This document shows, in pieces, positions 25,616 to 34,426 of a DNA stretch of 64,000 nt. This DNA is from Nostoc sp. CHAB 5824 (GTDB taxonomy: Bacteria > Cyanobacteriota > Cyanobacteriia > Cyanobacteriales > Nostocaceae): assembly GCF_020829665.1 (NCBI RefSeq), contig NZ_JAIVFT010000002.1:620001-684000 (forward strand), given 5' to 3'. The notes beneath the pieces are model-generated. The model was not told where the DNA came from. It saw only the letters and a program-made list of their open reading frames with translations, and searched no databases. Each line of letters starts with the position of its first letter. Within the stretch, counting starts at the first letter, position 1. The position numbers were made by a program, and so were the translations under genes.

Positions 25616-26902
25616 ATGGACAATAGAGAACTTGGCAACATGGAGAAAGCTATGGAAACCTTAAATCGTGATGGTGGAGGTTTCTCAGTTGTAATAGTTG
25701 GTCGCATCAAAGGCCCCCTAAATGCAGAAATTGTCAGACAGGCTCTAGACCTTGTACAGTGTCGTCACCCTCTTCTTAATTCTTGTATTGTTGGTTCCTT
25801 GGATAATCTCTGCTTTCAAACTGGAGAGATGCCTTTGATTCCTTTGCGTATTGTAGACAAGTTACACAATGAACAGTGGACTGATGTCGTTTTGGAAGAA
25901 CTGAATGAAAAAATTGACAGTAGCAAAGGTTTGCTCAGAGCTGTACTCGTTCTGCCAATGAATGAATCATGTGTAAATTATCTAATCCTAACAGTGCATC
26001 ACGCCATATCAGATGGGTTGTCATGCCTTCAACTGTACTCAGAAATATTGACATATTGCCAGAGTTTTGGTTCTAATCACCCAATAACTCAAGTTATTAG
26101 CTTGCCCACACTTCCACCCGTCGAAGAGCTATTGCCTAAATCGATAAAGGGGTTGAGGAAAGAGACCCTGTATCACCAACCAGAACCTTTAGCTTTTGAA
26201 ACCTTGGGTTTTGAGAAGTGTGTTCCGATGGAGTTACGCCGTTGTGGTTTTATCCACAGACAGCTAGACGCCAAGTTAACTCAGCAGCTTATAAATACTT
26301 GCAGGCAGGAGAAGACAACACTGCAAGGTGCTTTTTGTGCAGCGATGCTATTTGCAGTGATGAGCAAAATCAGCGCAGGTCAGACTAATGATGTGCCTAT
26401 GAGCTGCCGAACGCCTGTTAATTTACGTCAACGTTTACAACCAGTCATTAGCAATGAGAACATGATAGTGCTGGTTTCGTCTCTGATATCATTTCACACC
26501 CTACAAATAAATACATCATTCTGGGAATTAGCACGGGATATAAAACAACAGCTTGACGCTGGTTTAGAGCAGGGCGATATGTTCAGCAGAGTATTGGCGT
26601 TCAGTCATAATGTTGAGTTACTTCTCAGACGACCTGATAAAGTATTGGCGACGGTAAGTGTCAGCAACGTGGGTCGAGTAAACATCCCCAGAGTTTACGG
26701 TTCACTCGAAATAGAAGAAATCAGCTTCATACCATCGCTCGCTGCATATGGAGGTGTTTTCTATGCTACTGTCACAACTTTTCAGGGAAAAATATTTTGG
26801 AATTTTCCGTTTTCTGAACCGGCAATCAGTCTCCATACGATGGAGAACCTTGTAAACAGCGCAGTGTCCTGTATTATTGACGCTTGCCAGGAATTTTGTT
26901 AG
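25616..26902 (+). CDS. Condensation-domain / PapA-like acyltransferase
   Basis: A 428-residue stand-alone member of the chloramphenicol-acetyltransferase-like condensation superfamily. The catalytic motif HHAISDG (HHxxxD) is near residue 128, and the C-terminal region contains ATVSVSNVGRVNIP, which recalls the DFGWG-like or SNxG region of PapA5-type alcohol acyltransferases. It should transfer an acyl group from a carrier protein or CoA to an alcohol or amine. No peptide synthetase or polyketide genes adjoin. An isolated intergenic repeat (cagggcaaacgcatctaaat) lies just upstream (25566-25585). Confidence 0.8.
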   Translation: MDNRELGNMEKAMETLNRDGGGFSVVIVGRIKGPLNAEIVRQALDLVQCRHPLLNSCIVGSLDNLCFQTGEMPLIPLRIVDKLHNEQWTDVVLEELNEKIDSSKGLLRAVLVLPMNESCVNYLILTVHHAISDGLSCLQLYSEILTYCQSFGSNHPITQVISLPTLPPVEELLPKSIKGLRKETLYHQPEPLAFETLGFEKCVPMELRRCGFIHRQLDAKLTQQLINTCRQEKTTLQGAFCAAMLFAVMSKISAGQTNDVPMSCRTPVNLRQRLQPVISNENMIVLVSSLISFHTLQINTSFWELARDIKQQLDAGLEQGDMFSRVLAFSHNVELLLRRPDKVLATVSVSNVGRVNIPRVYGSLEIEEISFIPSLAAYGGVFYATVTTFQGKIFWNFPFSEPAISLHTMENLVNSAVSCIIDACQEFC

Positions 26903-26985
26903 CCAGCGTAAGCGGCATAAACTAATTAAATTTGTTGATTTATTAATATTTACTTGACAAAACTCTGTGTCCCCACCGCTCAGAC

Positions 26986-27443
26986 CTACGGTGTACACAC
27001 AAGTCTGAGTTGAAGCGTAAGTTTTACCCCACCCTAACCCTCCCCTTATACCATTTCACTTTAATAATGATACAAATACGTTGGTAGGGGCTTGTCTTTG
27101 CCCATTGGTGTCAACTTAACGTGAAAGCCTATTGTGATAAGCATTTCAGAATTTTTCGATGTACCAACTAGATTTTAGATCCCCCCTAACCCCCCTTAAA
27201 AAGGGGGGAATTAGAGCCTTGTGCCCCAATTTATTGGGGGTTGGGGGATCTAAAACTACGGTAAATTGAGTGTTTGAGTTTAAGTTGACACCTGTGGGCA
27301 ATGCCGTGCCCCTACGAGAAATCTATATGTATCAGGTTTTTCGTGAGATTGGTATTAGAAAGGGGAGGGAACTGGATTTCCTGTTTCCCCCCAATATATC
27401 GGGGGGATTAAGGGGGGTAATTTGACTTGTGTGTACACCGTAG
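26986..27443. mobile_element. 458-bp nested MITE-like element with perfect TIR and TSD (family A)
   Basis: The ends are perfect 20-bp inverted repeats: CTACGGTGTACACACAAGTC at 26986-27005 and its complement at 27424-27443. They are flanked by a perfect 10-bp duplication, ccgctcagac (26976-26985 and 27444-27453). The interior has further inverted layers: arms rich in ccctcccc/gggaggg; ggtgtcaacttaa at about 27108-27121 against ttaagttgacacc at about 27280-27292; and ttttagatccccc at 27173 against its partner ending 27255. No gene is encoded. A second copy, 394 bp, is at 39592-39985. Confidence 0.85.
27173..27255. repeat. Inner hairpin element with TTTTAGATCCCCC ends
   Basis: About 83 bp bounded by ttttagatccccc and gggggatctaaaa, with an interior of C-runs and G-runs (taaccccccttaaaaagggggg) that can fold into a long hairpin. 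It is the innermost layer of the nested element 26986-27443. Related sequence occurs at 39541-39590 and 41931-41952. Confidence 0.6.
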
Positions 27444-27672
27444 CCGCTCAGACAGGGTACAATCGCTCAGTTTATGATTATGTTTGAGGTTCAGGGTAGG
27501 AATATTATTTTTCTCTCCTTGTAGTGATAAAAGAGGATTATTTGTCAATTCTCAAACCGATAAAACACTGCAAAGATGTAATTCTTATTAAACAATCATT
27601 CAAAATAAAGGACACCAGTCTCCAAGTTTATGTTGACTTTAGTATTTTCAATTCTTAAAAGAGGTTTCGCTA

Positions 27673-29223
27673 ATGACCAATTCTGAATTCGAGAGAGTCA
27701 CAGTTCGCCCAATGGATGAATATAACCAAAAGTTGGTGTCTTACGTCCATCCGCCAAATTGGGTTAATCCTCAACCTGCAGATATTTACGATTTGGTAGT
27801 AATTGGTGCTGGTACGGCGGGGTTAGTCGTAGCGGCGGGTGCGGCGGGTCTGGATTTGGGTTTAAAAGTGGCGATAATTGAAAAGCATCTCATGGGTGGA
27901 GATTGCTTAAATGTTGGTTGCGTACCATCTAAAACTATTATTCGGTCTGCTCGCGTCGTTGGCGAAATCTGGGATGCTCAAAACTTGGGAGTTAATATTC
28001 CCCAACATAATATTGATGTTGATTTTCCCAAAGTCATGGCAAGGATGCGACAGATAAGGGCTGGTATCAGCCATAACGACTCGGCGGAGCGTTTTCAAAA
28101 CTTGGGTGTCGATGTATTTTTGGGTAGCGCCCGATTTGCGAGTAAAAATTCTGTAGAAGTTGGCGACAAAACCCTTCGGTTTAAAAAAGCTGTAGTTGCT
28201 ACAGGCGCAAGAGCTGCACAACTGTCGATTCCGGGAATTGAAAAGGTGGGCTATCTAACTAATGAGACGGTTTTTTCGCTGATTCAACGACCGGAACGTT
28301 TAGCGGTGATTGGTGGCGGCCCCATTGGTTGCGAATTGGCGCAAGCTTTCCGGCGTTTGGGTTCTGAGGTGGTACTTTTCCATAGCGGTTCTCATCTTCT
28401 GAATAAAGAAGATGCTGAGGCGGCCAAAATTCTGCAAAAGGTTTTGATTAACGAAGGAATTCGCGTGGTACTGAATTCCAAGTTGGAAGAAGTGGTAACT
28501 GTTACTGAGGGGAAACGGCTTTACTTTTCCTCCAATAGTCATCGAGATTCGGTGACAGTAAATGAAATTTTAGTCGGTGCGGGGCGATCGCCAAATGTGG
28601 AAGGGCTAAATTTAGAAGCAGTGGGTGTAGAATATGACAAACGCCAAGGTGTGAAGGTAAACGATTATCTCCAGACGACCAATCCCAAAATTTATGCAGC
28701 TGGCGATATCTGCATGAACTGGAAGTTTACCCATGCTGCTGATGCTGCGGCGCGGATTGTGATCAAGAATACGCTGTTTTCTCCCTTTGGCTTAGGACGC
28801 TCTAAACTTAGTACTCTGGTGATGCCGTGGGTAACTTATACTGACCCAGAAATTGCCCATGTTGGCTTGTACGAACACGAGGCGCAGAAATTGGGTATTG
28901 AGGTGGCGACAATCAGCATACCTTTTAGTAGTGTAGACCGAGCGATCGCAGATGGTGAAGAGTCAGGATTTCTCAAAATCCATCATAAAAAGGGGTCTGA
29001 TGAAATTATCGGTGCAACTCTTGTCGCCAGTCACGCAGGTGAAATGATATCAGTTGTAACTACGGCAATTGTGAATAAGATCGGTTTGAGTAAGTTAAGC
29101 AGTGTGATTCATCCTTATCCTACTCAAGCCGAAGCGATTAAAAAAGCAGCTGATGCTTATCGTCGAACCCTGCTGACAGCAAATACCAAAAAATTGTTGG
29201 GATTTTTAACAAAGTTATCTTGA
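27673..29223 (+). CDS. MerA-like FAD-dependent disulfide oxidoreductase
   Basis: A 516-residue class I pyridine-nucleotide disulfide oxidoreductase. LVVIGAGTAGLVVAAGAAGLD binds FAD; GGDCLNVGCVPSKT carries the redox-active cysteine pair; AVIGGGPIGCELAQAFRRLG binds NAD(P)H; IYAAGDIC and the C-terminal dimer domain with VIHPYPTQAEAIK are normal. It would be named mercuric reductase by similarity, but it has neither the N-terminal heavy-metal domain nor the C-terminal cysteine pair of true MerA (it ends LLGFLTKLS). Substrate therefore unknown. AAGAGG lies before ATG 27673. Confidence 0.9.
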   Translation: MTNSEFERVTVRPMDEYNQKLVSYVHPPNWVNPQPADIYDLVVIGAGTAGLVVAAGAAGLDLGLKVAIIEKHLMGGDCLNVGCVPSKTIIRSARVVGEIWDAQNLGVNIPQHNIDVDFPKVMARMRQIRAGISHNDSAERFQNLGVDVFLGSARFASKNSVEVGDKTLRFKKAVVATGARAAQLSIPGIEKVGYLTNETVFSLIQRPERLAVIGGGPIGCELAQAFRRLGSEVVLFHSGSHLLNKEDAEAAKILQKVLINEGIRVVLNSKLEEVVTVTEGKRLYFSSNSHRDSVTVNEILVGAGRSPNVEGLNLEAVGVEYDKRQGVKVNDYLQTTNPKIYAAGDICMNWKFTHAADAAARIVIKNTLFSPFGLGRSKLSTLVMPWVTYTDPEIAHVGLYEHEAQKLGIEVATISIPFSSVDRAIADGEESGFLKIHHKKGSDEIIGATLVASHAGEMISVVTTAIVNKIGLSKLSSVIHPYPTQAEAIKKAADAYRRTLLTANTKKLLGFLTKLS

Positions 29224-29247
29224 CCAAAATCAGTGAACAGTCAGACA

Positions 29248-29291
29248 ACTGTTGACTGTTGACTGTTGACTGTTGACGGTCAACCGTCAAC
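29248..29291. repeat. Heptamer tandem repeat ending in a hairpin
   Basis: Four to five copies of tgttgac run into gttgacgg-tcaa-ccgtcaac, an 8-bp hairpin. STRR-type repeats like this are typical of Nostoc intergenic DNA. It lies between two convergent genes and could also act as a terminator, though there is no T-run. Confidence 0.6.
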
Positions 29292-29324
29292 GGTCTCAGC
29301 TACCGCTGCGCTATCCTGCCTTCT

Positions 29325-32300
29325 TCACACAGGTCGGAAGCGATCAATCTCACCTCCGGTCAAGTTTGCGTAGTACAGATTACCATCTTTTCCAGTGGTG
29401 ATTTGTGTAGGTACTCCTAAATTTGGCCTATCTGCTCGAGAAGCAAATCGCTTAACTGAGACAAGTTTGCCCTGACTATCGAATTTCAAAGCATCGATAG
29501 TTCCTTGACTGAAATCACCAACGAATAAGGCATCTTGATAGATTGAGGGGAAAGTATTACCTGTGTAAAAGTCACCCAAGACGATCGAATTGGAAGCAAA
29601 ATGTTTATAGGTGTAAGCTGGTGCTGCAACAGTTTTGCCACTACTATAGAAGGCTTTCGCTGCATCTAAGTTAGAATAGCTTGGTTGTTTCACGCTGACG
29701 ATATTGCCATTTGCATCAAGGCCACCTTCATAAAATGGCCAGCCAAAGTTAGCTCCTGGTTTTCCGATATTGACCTCTTCGTAGGAATCGAAGCCAACAT
29801 CACCAATAAAGGGGGTATTGGTGCTCTTATCAATTGTGAAGCGGAAGGGGTTACGCAAACCTAAGTTATAAACTTTGGAACGATTGCTATCGGGGTCACC
29901 GTTGTAGAAAGGATTACTTGATAAGCCTTGACCAGTAATCGCATCAATCCGCAGGATTTTGCCGGACAGATTATTGACATCCTGGACGCGAATTGCTCGA
30001 GGGTCTATCCCATTGTAAGAAGTGCCATCTCCTAAGCTCACAAATAAGGAACCATCAGTGCCAAAGCGCACAGAACCAACTGAGTGAGATTCACTATCGT
30101 TGGCTATAAAATTTTGGACATTTTGGACTTTATCAAGATTATTCAGATAATCCTGCAAGCTGGTAAACGGCTTACCAGTATCTTTGTTGAGAATTCCTGA
30201 TGGTGCGTAGCCAAGTGAGACATTTGTGCTATTCCCATCTGGGCGATTGATATTCTCCCAAGTGCCATTAGTACCCAGCAGCACAACTTGGCTGCCAGTA
30301 ATAGCAGTAGTGTAATTAGTGTTGGGGTCAGCTTCTACCCTAATTAGCCGTGCAGTACGATTCCCATTCTGATCGGGATTGTCTAATGTGCTATTAGGAT
30401 TGTTATTAGGATTGTTTGGATTGGTTTCTGGTGGATCGTAGGTATACAACAGGTAAACATAGTTTTTGGGGTTTGTGGTTTTGCCAAAATCTGGATGTAC
30501 GGCGATGCCTAAAAGACCGCGATCGCGCGTATCATTAACCTGTCCAGAAATATTGATAAATGGTGTTGATAATAATGTGCCGTTGTCTAAGACTCGCACT
30601 ACCCCATTTTTCTGGGCAATGAACATCCGCTTCTGGTCAGATGTCCAGTCAAAAGCTGTGGGTTGATTCAACCCAGAAGTTACCGCCTCTAAAGCAAAGT
30701 TACCAGAGTCATTATCAATAATAGTGATAGTTGTTTGTTGAGTATTTAGTTGCACTCCAACTGCGTTACTGAACTTCAAAGTAAATGTTTCATTTGGTTC
30801 CCCAACGGTGTCATTAATAATGGGGATAACAATAGTCTTGCTGGCTTGTCCTGCTGCAAAAGCTAAGTTTCCAGATACAGCCTGGTAGTCAGATCCGGCT
30901 TTAGCATTCCCATCCACAGTTATGTAGTCTAGACTAGCAGCCCCGGAAGTGTTACCTCGTGTAACTGTCACCGTAGCAGTACCGTTACTCTCATTAACTA
31001 CTGGCTGAGTGAAATCGAGGCTTGAGCGATCGTTATCTTGAATCTTAATTCCGAGAGTTCTTTGCAGCCCTAGTGTTGCTTTCTGTGGCTGATCAATAAC
31101 AAAACTAAAGGTTTCATCTGCTTCGGCTAAGGAATCGTCATTGATCGGAATCGATATCTGTCTGCTGCTTTGTCCTGGCGCAAAAATAAGTGTTCCAGCG
31201 CTTTCAGTGCCTTCACTTCCGTAGTCAACTCCTGCTGTAGCAGTACCAGTTATGGTTGCATACTTGATTGAAGATGTGCTGTTTAAATCACCAGTTCTCA
31301 ACAATGTTATGGTCACACTACCAGCGCCTTCATTCACAGTTGTGGAAGATGATCCTAAGGTGATAGTGGTCTGAATATCTGGTGAATATAGTTGGGACTG
31401 AGGAATGATTTCTTTGGTCTGAGAGGAGCTTGACCAAGCTAATCGAGAAACGGCATTGTATGTATTTTCGTAATACTCAAGTTTAATATCGTATTTTTGA
31501 CCTGCAACCAGTGCGATCGCGCCGCTGTATTCTGTAACAGATTGATCGACAAACTTATTGATGATTTGCTGACCATTAACCCACAGCCGCACCCCATCAT
31601 CAGCAGTGGTGTAGAAGTTGTAAGTCTCGCTGTACTTGGCTTCTACCTGACCTGTCCACCGCACCGAGAAGGTCTCTGCACCTATGGATGGATCTGGAGA
31701 ACCAAGACCCCAGTTAAAGTTGACTGTTGGATCTGTGCGAGTTTGCTTTAAGTTGGTGAAGTCAATGTTATCGTAGTACTCTGCTTTGAGTCCGTTGCCA
31801 TTACTAAATATGTTGACATTACTATACAGTTGAGACTGAGGAATGATTTCTTTGGTCTGAGAGGAGCTTGACCAAGCTAATCGAGAAACGGCATTGTATG
31901 TATTTTCGTAATACTCAAGTTTAATATCATATTTTTGACCTGCAACCAGTGCGATCGCGCCGCTGTATTCTGTAGCAGATTGATCGACAAACTTATTGAT
32001 GATTTGCTGACCATTAACCCACAGTCGCACTCCATCATCAGCAGTGGTGTAGAAGTTGTAAGCCTCGCTGTACTTGGCTTCTACCTGACCTGTCCACCGC
32101 ACCGAGAAGGTCTCTGCACCTATGGATGGATCTGGAGAACCAAGACCCCAGTTAAAGTTGACTGTTGGATCTGTGCGAGTTTGCTTTAAGTTGGTGAAGT
32201 CAATGTTATCGTAGTACTCTGCTTTGAGTCCGTTGCCATTACTAGATATGTTGACATTACTATACAGTTGAGACTGAGGAATGATTTCTTTGGTCTGAGA

Positions 32301-32813
32301 GGAGCTTGACCAAGCTAATCGAGAAACGGCATTGTATGTATTTTCGTAATACTCAAGTTTAATATCATATTTTTGACCTGCAACCAGTGCGATCGCGCCG
32401 CTGTATTCTGTAGCAGATTGATCGACAAATTTATTGATGATTTGCTGACCATTAACCCACAGCCGCACCCCATCATCAGCAGTGGTGTAGAAGTTGTAAG
32501 TCTCGCTGTACTTGGCTTCTACCTGACCTGTCCACCGCACCGAGAAGGTCTCTGCACCTATGGATGGATCTGGAGAACCAAGACCCCAGTTAAAGTTGAC
32601 TGTTGGATCTGTGCGAGTTTGCTTCAAGTTGGTGAAGTCAATGTTATCGTAGTACTCTGCTTTTAGTCCATTTCCCTGAGAGAACACGCTGGCGCTAGCG
32701 GAAATACTGGGTTGTGCCCGATCAATGCTTTGTAGAGATGATTGAGCACCAATTATTGGACTTGGAGATGTTGACAACTGTTGGTTAAGAGTTTGATTTT
32801 GTGAATTATTCAT
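29325..32813 (-). CDS. PA14 x3 / Calx-beta x2 / PQQ-type sugar dehydrogenase protein
   Basis: A 1162-residue multidomain protein. After a polar 45-residue leader without a classical signal peptide come three nearly identical PA14 domains (each 146 residues: GNGLKAEYYDNIDF ... TTADDGVRLWVNGQQII), then two Calx-beta domains (SSTTVNEGAGSVTITLLRTG and FTQPVVNESNGTATVTVTRG), and a six-bladed glucose/sorbosone dehydrogenase domain from about residue 700 (LNQPTAFDWTSDQKRMFIAQKNGVVRV ... GLLGIAVHPDFG ... GDFSQGTIDALKF). Likely a secreted or surface sugar-binding enzyme; lack of a Sec signal suggests type I export. The DNA of the three PA14 units is almost unchanged, indicating recent amplification. 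Confidence 0.88.
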   Translation of the reverse strand: MNNSQNQTLNQQLSTSPSPIIGAQSSLQSIDRAQPSISASASVFSQGNGLKAEYYDNIDFTNLKQTRTDPTVNFNWGLGSPDPSIGAETFSVRWTGQVEAKYSETYNFYTTADDGVRLWVNGQQIINKFVDQSATEYSGAIALVAGQKYDIKLEYYENTYNAVSRLAWSSSSQTKEIIPQSQLYSNVNISSNGNGLKAEYYDNIDFTNLKQTRTDPTVNFNWGLGSPDPSIGAETFSVRWTGQVEAKYSEAYNFYTTADDGVRLWVNGQQIINKFVDQSATEYSGAIALVAGQKYDIKLEYYENTYNAVSRLAWSSSSQTKEIIPQSQLYSNVNIFSNGNGLKAEYYDNIDFTNLKQTRTDPTVNFNWGLGSPDPSIGAETFSVRWTGQVEAKYSETYNFYTTADDGVRLWVNGQQIINKFVDQSVTEYSGAIALVAGQKYDIKLEYYENTYNAVSRLAWSSSSQTKEIIPQSQLYSPDIQTTITLGSSSTTVNEGAGSVTITLLRTGDLNSTSSIKYATITGTATAGVDYGSEGTESAGTLIFAPGQSSRQISIPINDDSLAEADETFSFVIDQPQKATLGLQRTLGIKIQDNDRSSLDFTQPVVNESNGTATVTVTRGNTSGAASLDYITVDGNAKAGSDYQAVSGNLAFAAGQASKTIVIPIINDTVGEPNETFTLKFSNAVGVQLNTQQTTITIIDNDSGNFALEAVTSGLNQPTAFDWTSDQKRMFIAQKNGVVRVLDNGTLLSTPFINISGQVNDTRDRGLLGIAVHPDFGKTTNPKNYVYLLYTYDPPETNPNNPNNNPNSTLDNPDQNGNRTARLIRVEADPNTNYTTAITGSQVVLLGTNGTWENINRPDGNSTNVSLGYAPSGILNKDTGKPFTSLQDYLNNLDKVQNVQNFIANDSESHSVGSVRFGTDGSLFVSLGDGTSYNGIDPRAIRVQDVNNLSGKILRIDAITGQGLSSNPFYNGDPDSNRSKVYNLGLRNPFRFTIDKSTNTPFIGDVGFDSYEEVNIGKPGANFGWPFYEGGLDANGNIVSVKQPSYSNLDAAKAFYSSGKTVAAPAYTYKHFASNSIVLGDFYTGNTFPSIYQDALFVGDFSQGTIDALKFDSQGKLVSVKRFASRADRPNLGVPTQITTGKDGNLYYANLTGGEIDRFRPV
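31386..32676. repeat. Three tandem 438-bp coding repeats (PA14 units)
   Basis: Three copies with a period of exactly 438 bp (146 codons) and only a handful of substitutions, mostly synonymous. They are the three PA14 domains of the minus-strand gene. Such long near-identical repeats recombine easily, so copy number probably varies between strains and may be collapsed in assemblies. Confidence 0.9.
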
Positions 32814-34426
32814 TAAGATATATGCCTCACAATAGTGTTAAAACTAATTCCATAATCAATGTTTCAGAATTAGGTTTTATATTGAATATTTTCCAAAAAA
32901 TACGTGGGAATGCTCATTTTTAAATATATTAATAAGCAAATAATAATTAGCTTATTAATATACTTTTCAGTACTGATACTGTTTGGATTAATTGCTACTA
33001 TAAGCTTTTTTTTCTAATATTTTGCCCATTTTGTTTACTACTTTTCTGCTTATTTGTATCAACTTGAAAATAGCATTACATGATATACCTTGCTTTATAT
33101 CGTCTAAAAGCAGGTATATATAAAAATGTGTATGACAAGAAATACTATAGATTCTTAAAGAGCATATTAGTCTTTATAAATCTTTGTTTTCTTTTGACGA
33201 ATACCTGAATTTAGATGCATCTAGATTTAGTTGGTGAATTTAATCAAAAATTATAAATCACCATGCTTAAAAGCTTATAATCTCACTACTGTGCAAGTGC
33301 ATGAAGTTTGAGTGAAGCAACACCCAACAGGTCACAGGCATACTTAAGTAGTCAGAACTCATAATTTTACATATCGTTATTTTAGTATTGTTTTTGAATT
33401 AGTTAACTACACATTTGACACTATATTCCGGTGTTGTGTCCATCTGTTTTGTGGAACTTTCTTTAAATATTCACATTGATATATACCTTTTTAAAGGAAC
33501 ATGAAAGTTTTGATGAACTTGAAATGAAAATTACTAACATATTGGATGATCTCATATTTTTTCTCTGCAAAAATATTAATTTTATGAATATTGGATAAAG
33601 AACTTTTTTTATATTTAAAGATTTGACAAAGTATTATTTATCTATGCTTCATCTTGACTGTTAATTCATACAGCAGTTTCCTTTTGCACGAAGTACGAAG
33701 CTACGGGTTTGGAGGTAGTAGGTAGAAACTCTGGCTTGCAGAGGGAGAATTTTGGAAGTTGCCAAATCATCCCGCTTTTTCTGCAACGCCGGAACTCTCT
33801 ATATTTGATGCGTGAGTCCTGCGTTTTGCACCTCATTTAAAAAGCAAACTGCTGTATCTTTATTACAAGAAGCAGCAAAGATATAAAGTCAGTGGAGCAA
33901 AAATTTTTGCAACAGCCTCACCAGTTATGCATTTAAGCTAGTAGTATGCCAACCCAAAAATGCGCTTAGTGAGGGCTGGGGAAAGGGGAAAGGGAAAAGG
34001 TTAAGGGATTTAAAACCTTTCCCCTTGCCCCCTATCCCCACTTCGTGGGGGCCCCACCTTCCCCTTTACCCCGCTTTCGTCACGAAAGCGAACTACTAGA
34101 GAACATAATCTGCTGGAATTAAGAGATTATCGTACTTTTCGAGTAAACCTGTTGTCGGTGAACTATCCAACAAATCGCTACACGACAGCTTCTCTACGAA
34201 CGCGAACAGCGTGTCGCAGACAGACGCTTTGCGTAGCTAGCTTTCCGGTAGGGGTACGCGGAACGCAAGAAGTTATCAGCATCCGAAACCCTTATTATTC
34301 ACTTAATTTACAAAAGTTTTCAATTTACTCCAAGTCAGAAAAATCACAATTTTAACGCTGCACATTCCCACTTTCCCCTAGACTAAGGGCAGCAACCTTG
34401 TTCAAACTGGCTGAGGAAAGTGGACT
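32814..34426. other. Long AT-rich intergenic region with several repeat elements
   Basis: 1.6 kb without a supported gene. 32814-33660 is AT-rich, with no convincing frame, and should include the promoter of the PA14 gene. 33668-33857 is an element bounded by atacagcagttt and aaactgctgtat. 33966-34095 is a purine/pyrimidine hairpin-forming repeat (ggggaaaggggaaaggg against cctttccccttgcccc). 34186-34270 is a GC-rich dispersed palindrome with the taggggtac core of family D, inverted. Confidence 0.6.
33668..33857. repeat. 190-bp element with 12-bp inverted ends
   Basis: Bounded by atacagcagttt (33668-33679) and its exact complement (33846-33857); the next bases (ccttttgca / ttttgcacctc) are also partly related. 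No coding capacity. No target duplication was recognised, so mobility is only suspected. Confidence 0.5.

Noticed and set aside
27673..29223. Calling the flavoprotein mercuric reductase
   Set aside because: No heavy-metal domain and no C-terminal cysteine pair.
31497..32666. Three plus-strand frames repeated every 438 bp inside the PA14 gene
   Set aside because: They are antisense shadows of the tandem PA14 repeats and share no start signals.
34152..34355. 67-codon frame upstream of mgtE
   Set aside because: Mostly a GC-rich dispersed palindrome; no ribosome site or family likeness.
34381..34426. Mg2+ riboswitch before mgtE
   Set aside because: No recognisable M-box-like structure in the upstream sequence.
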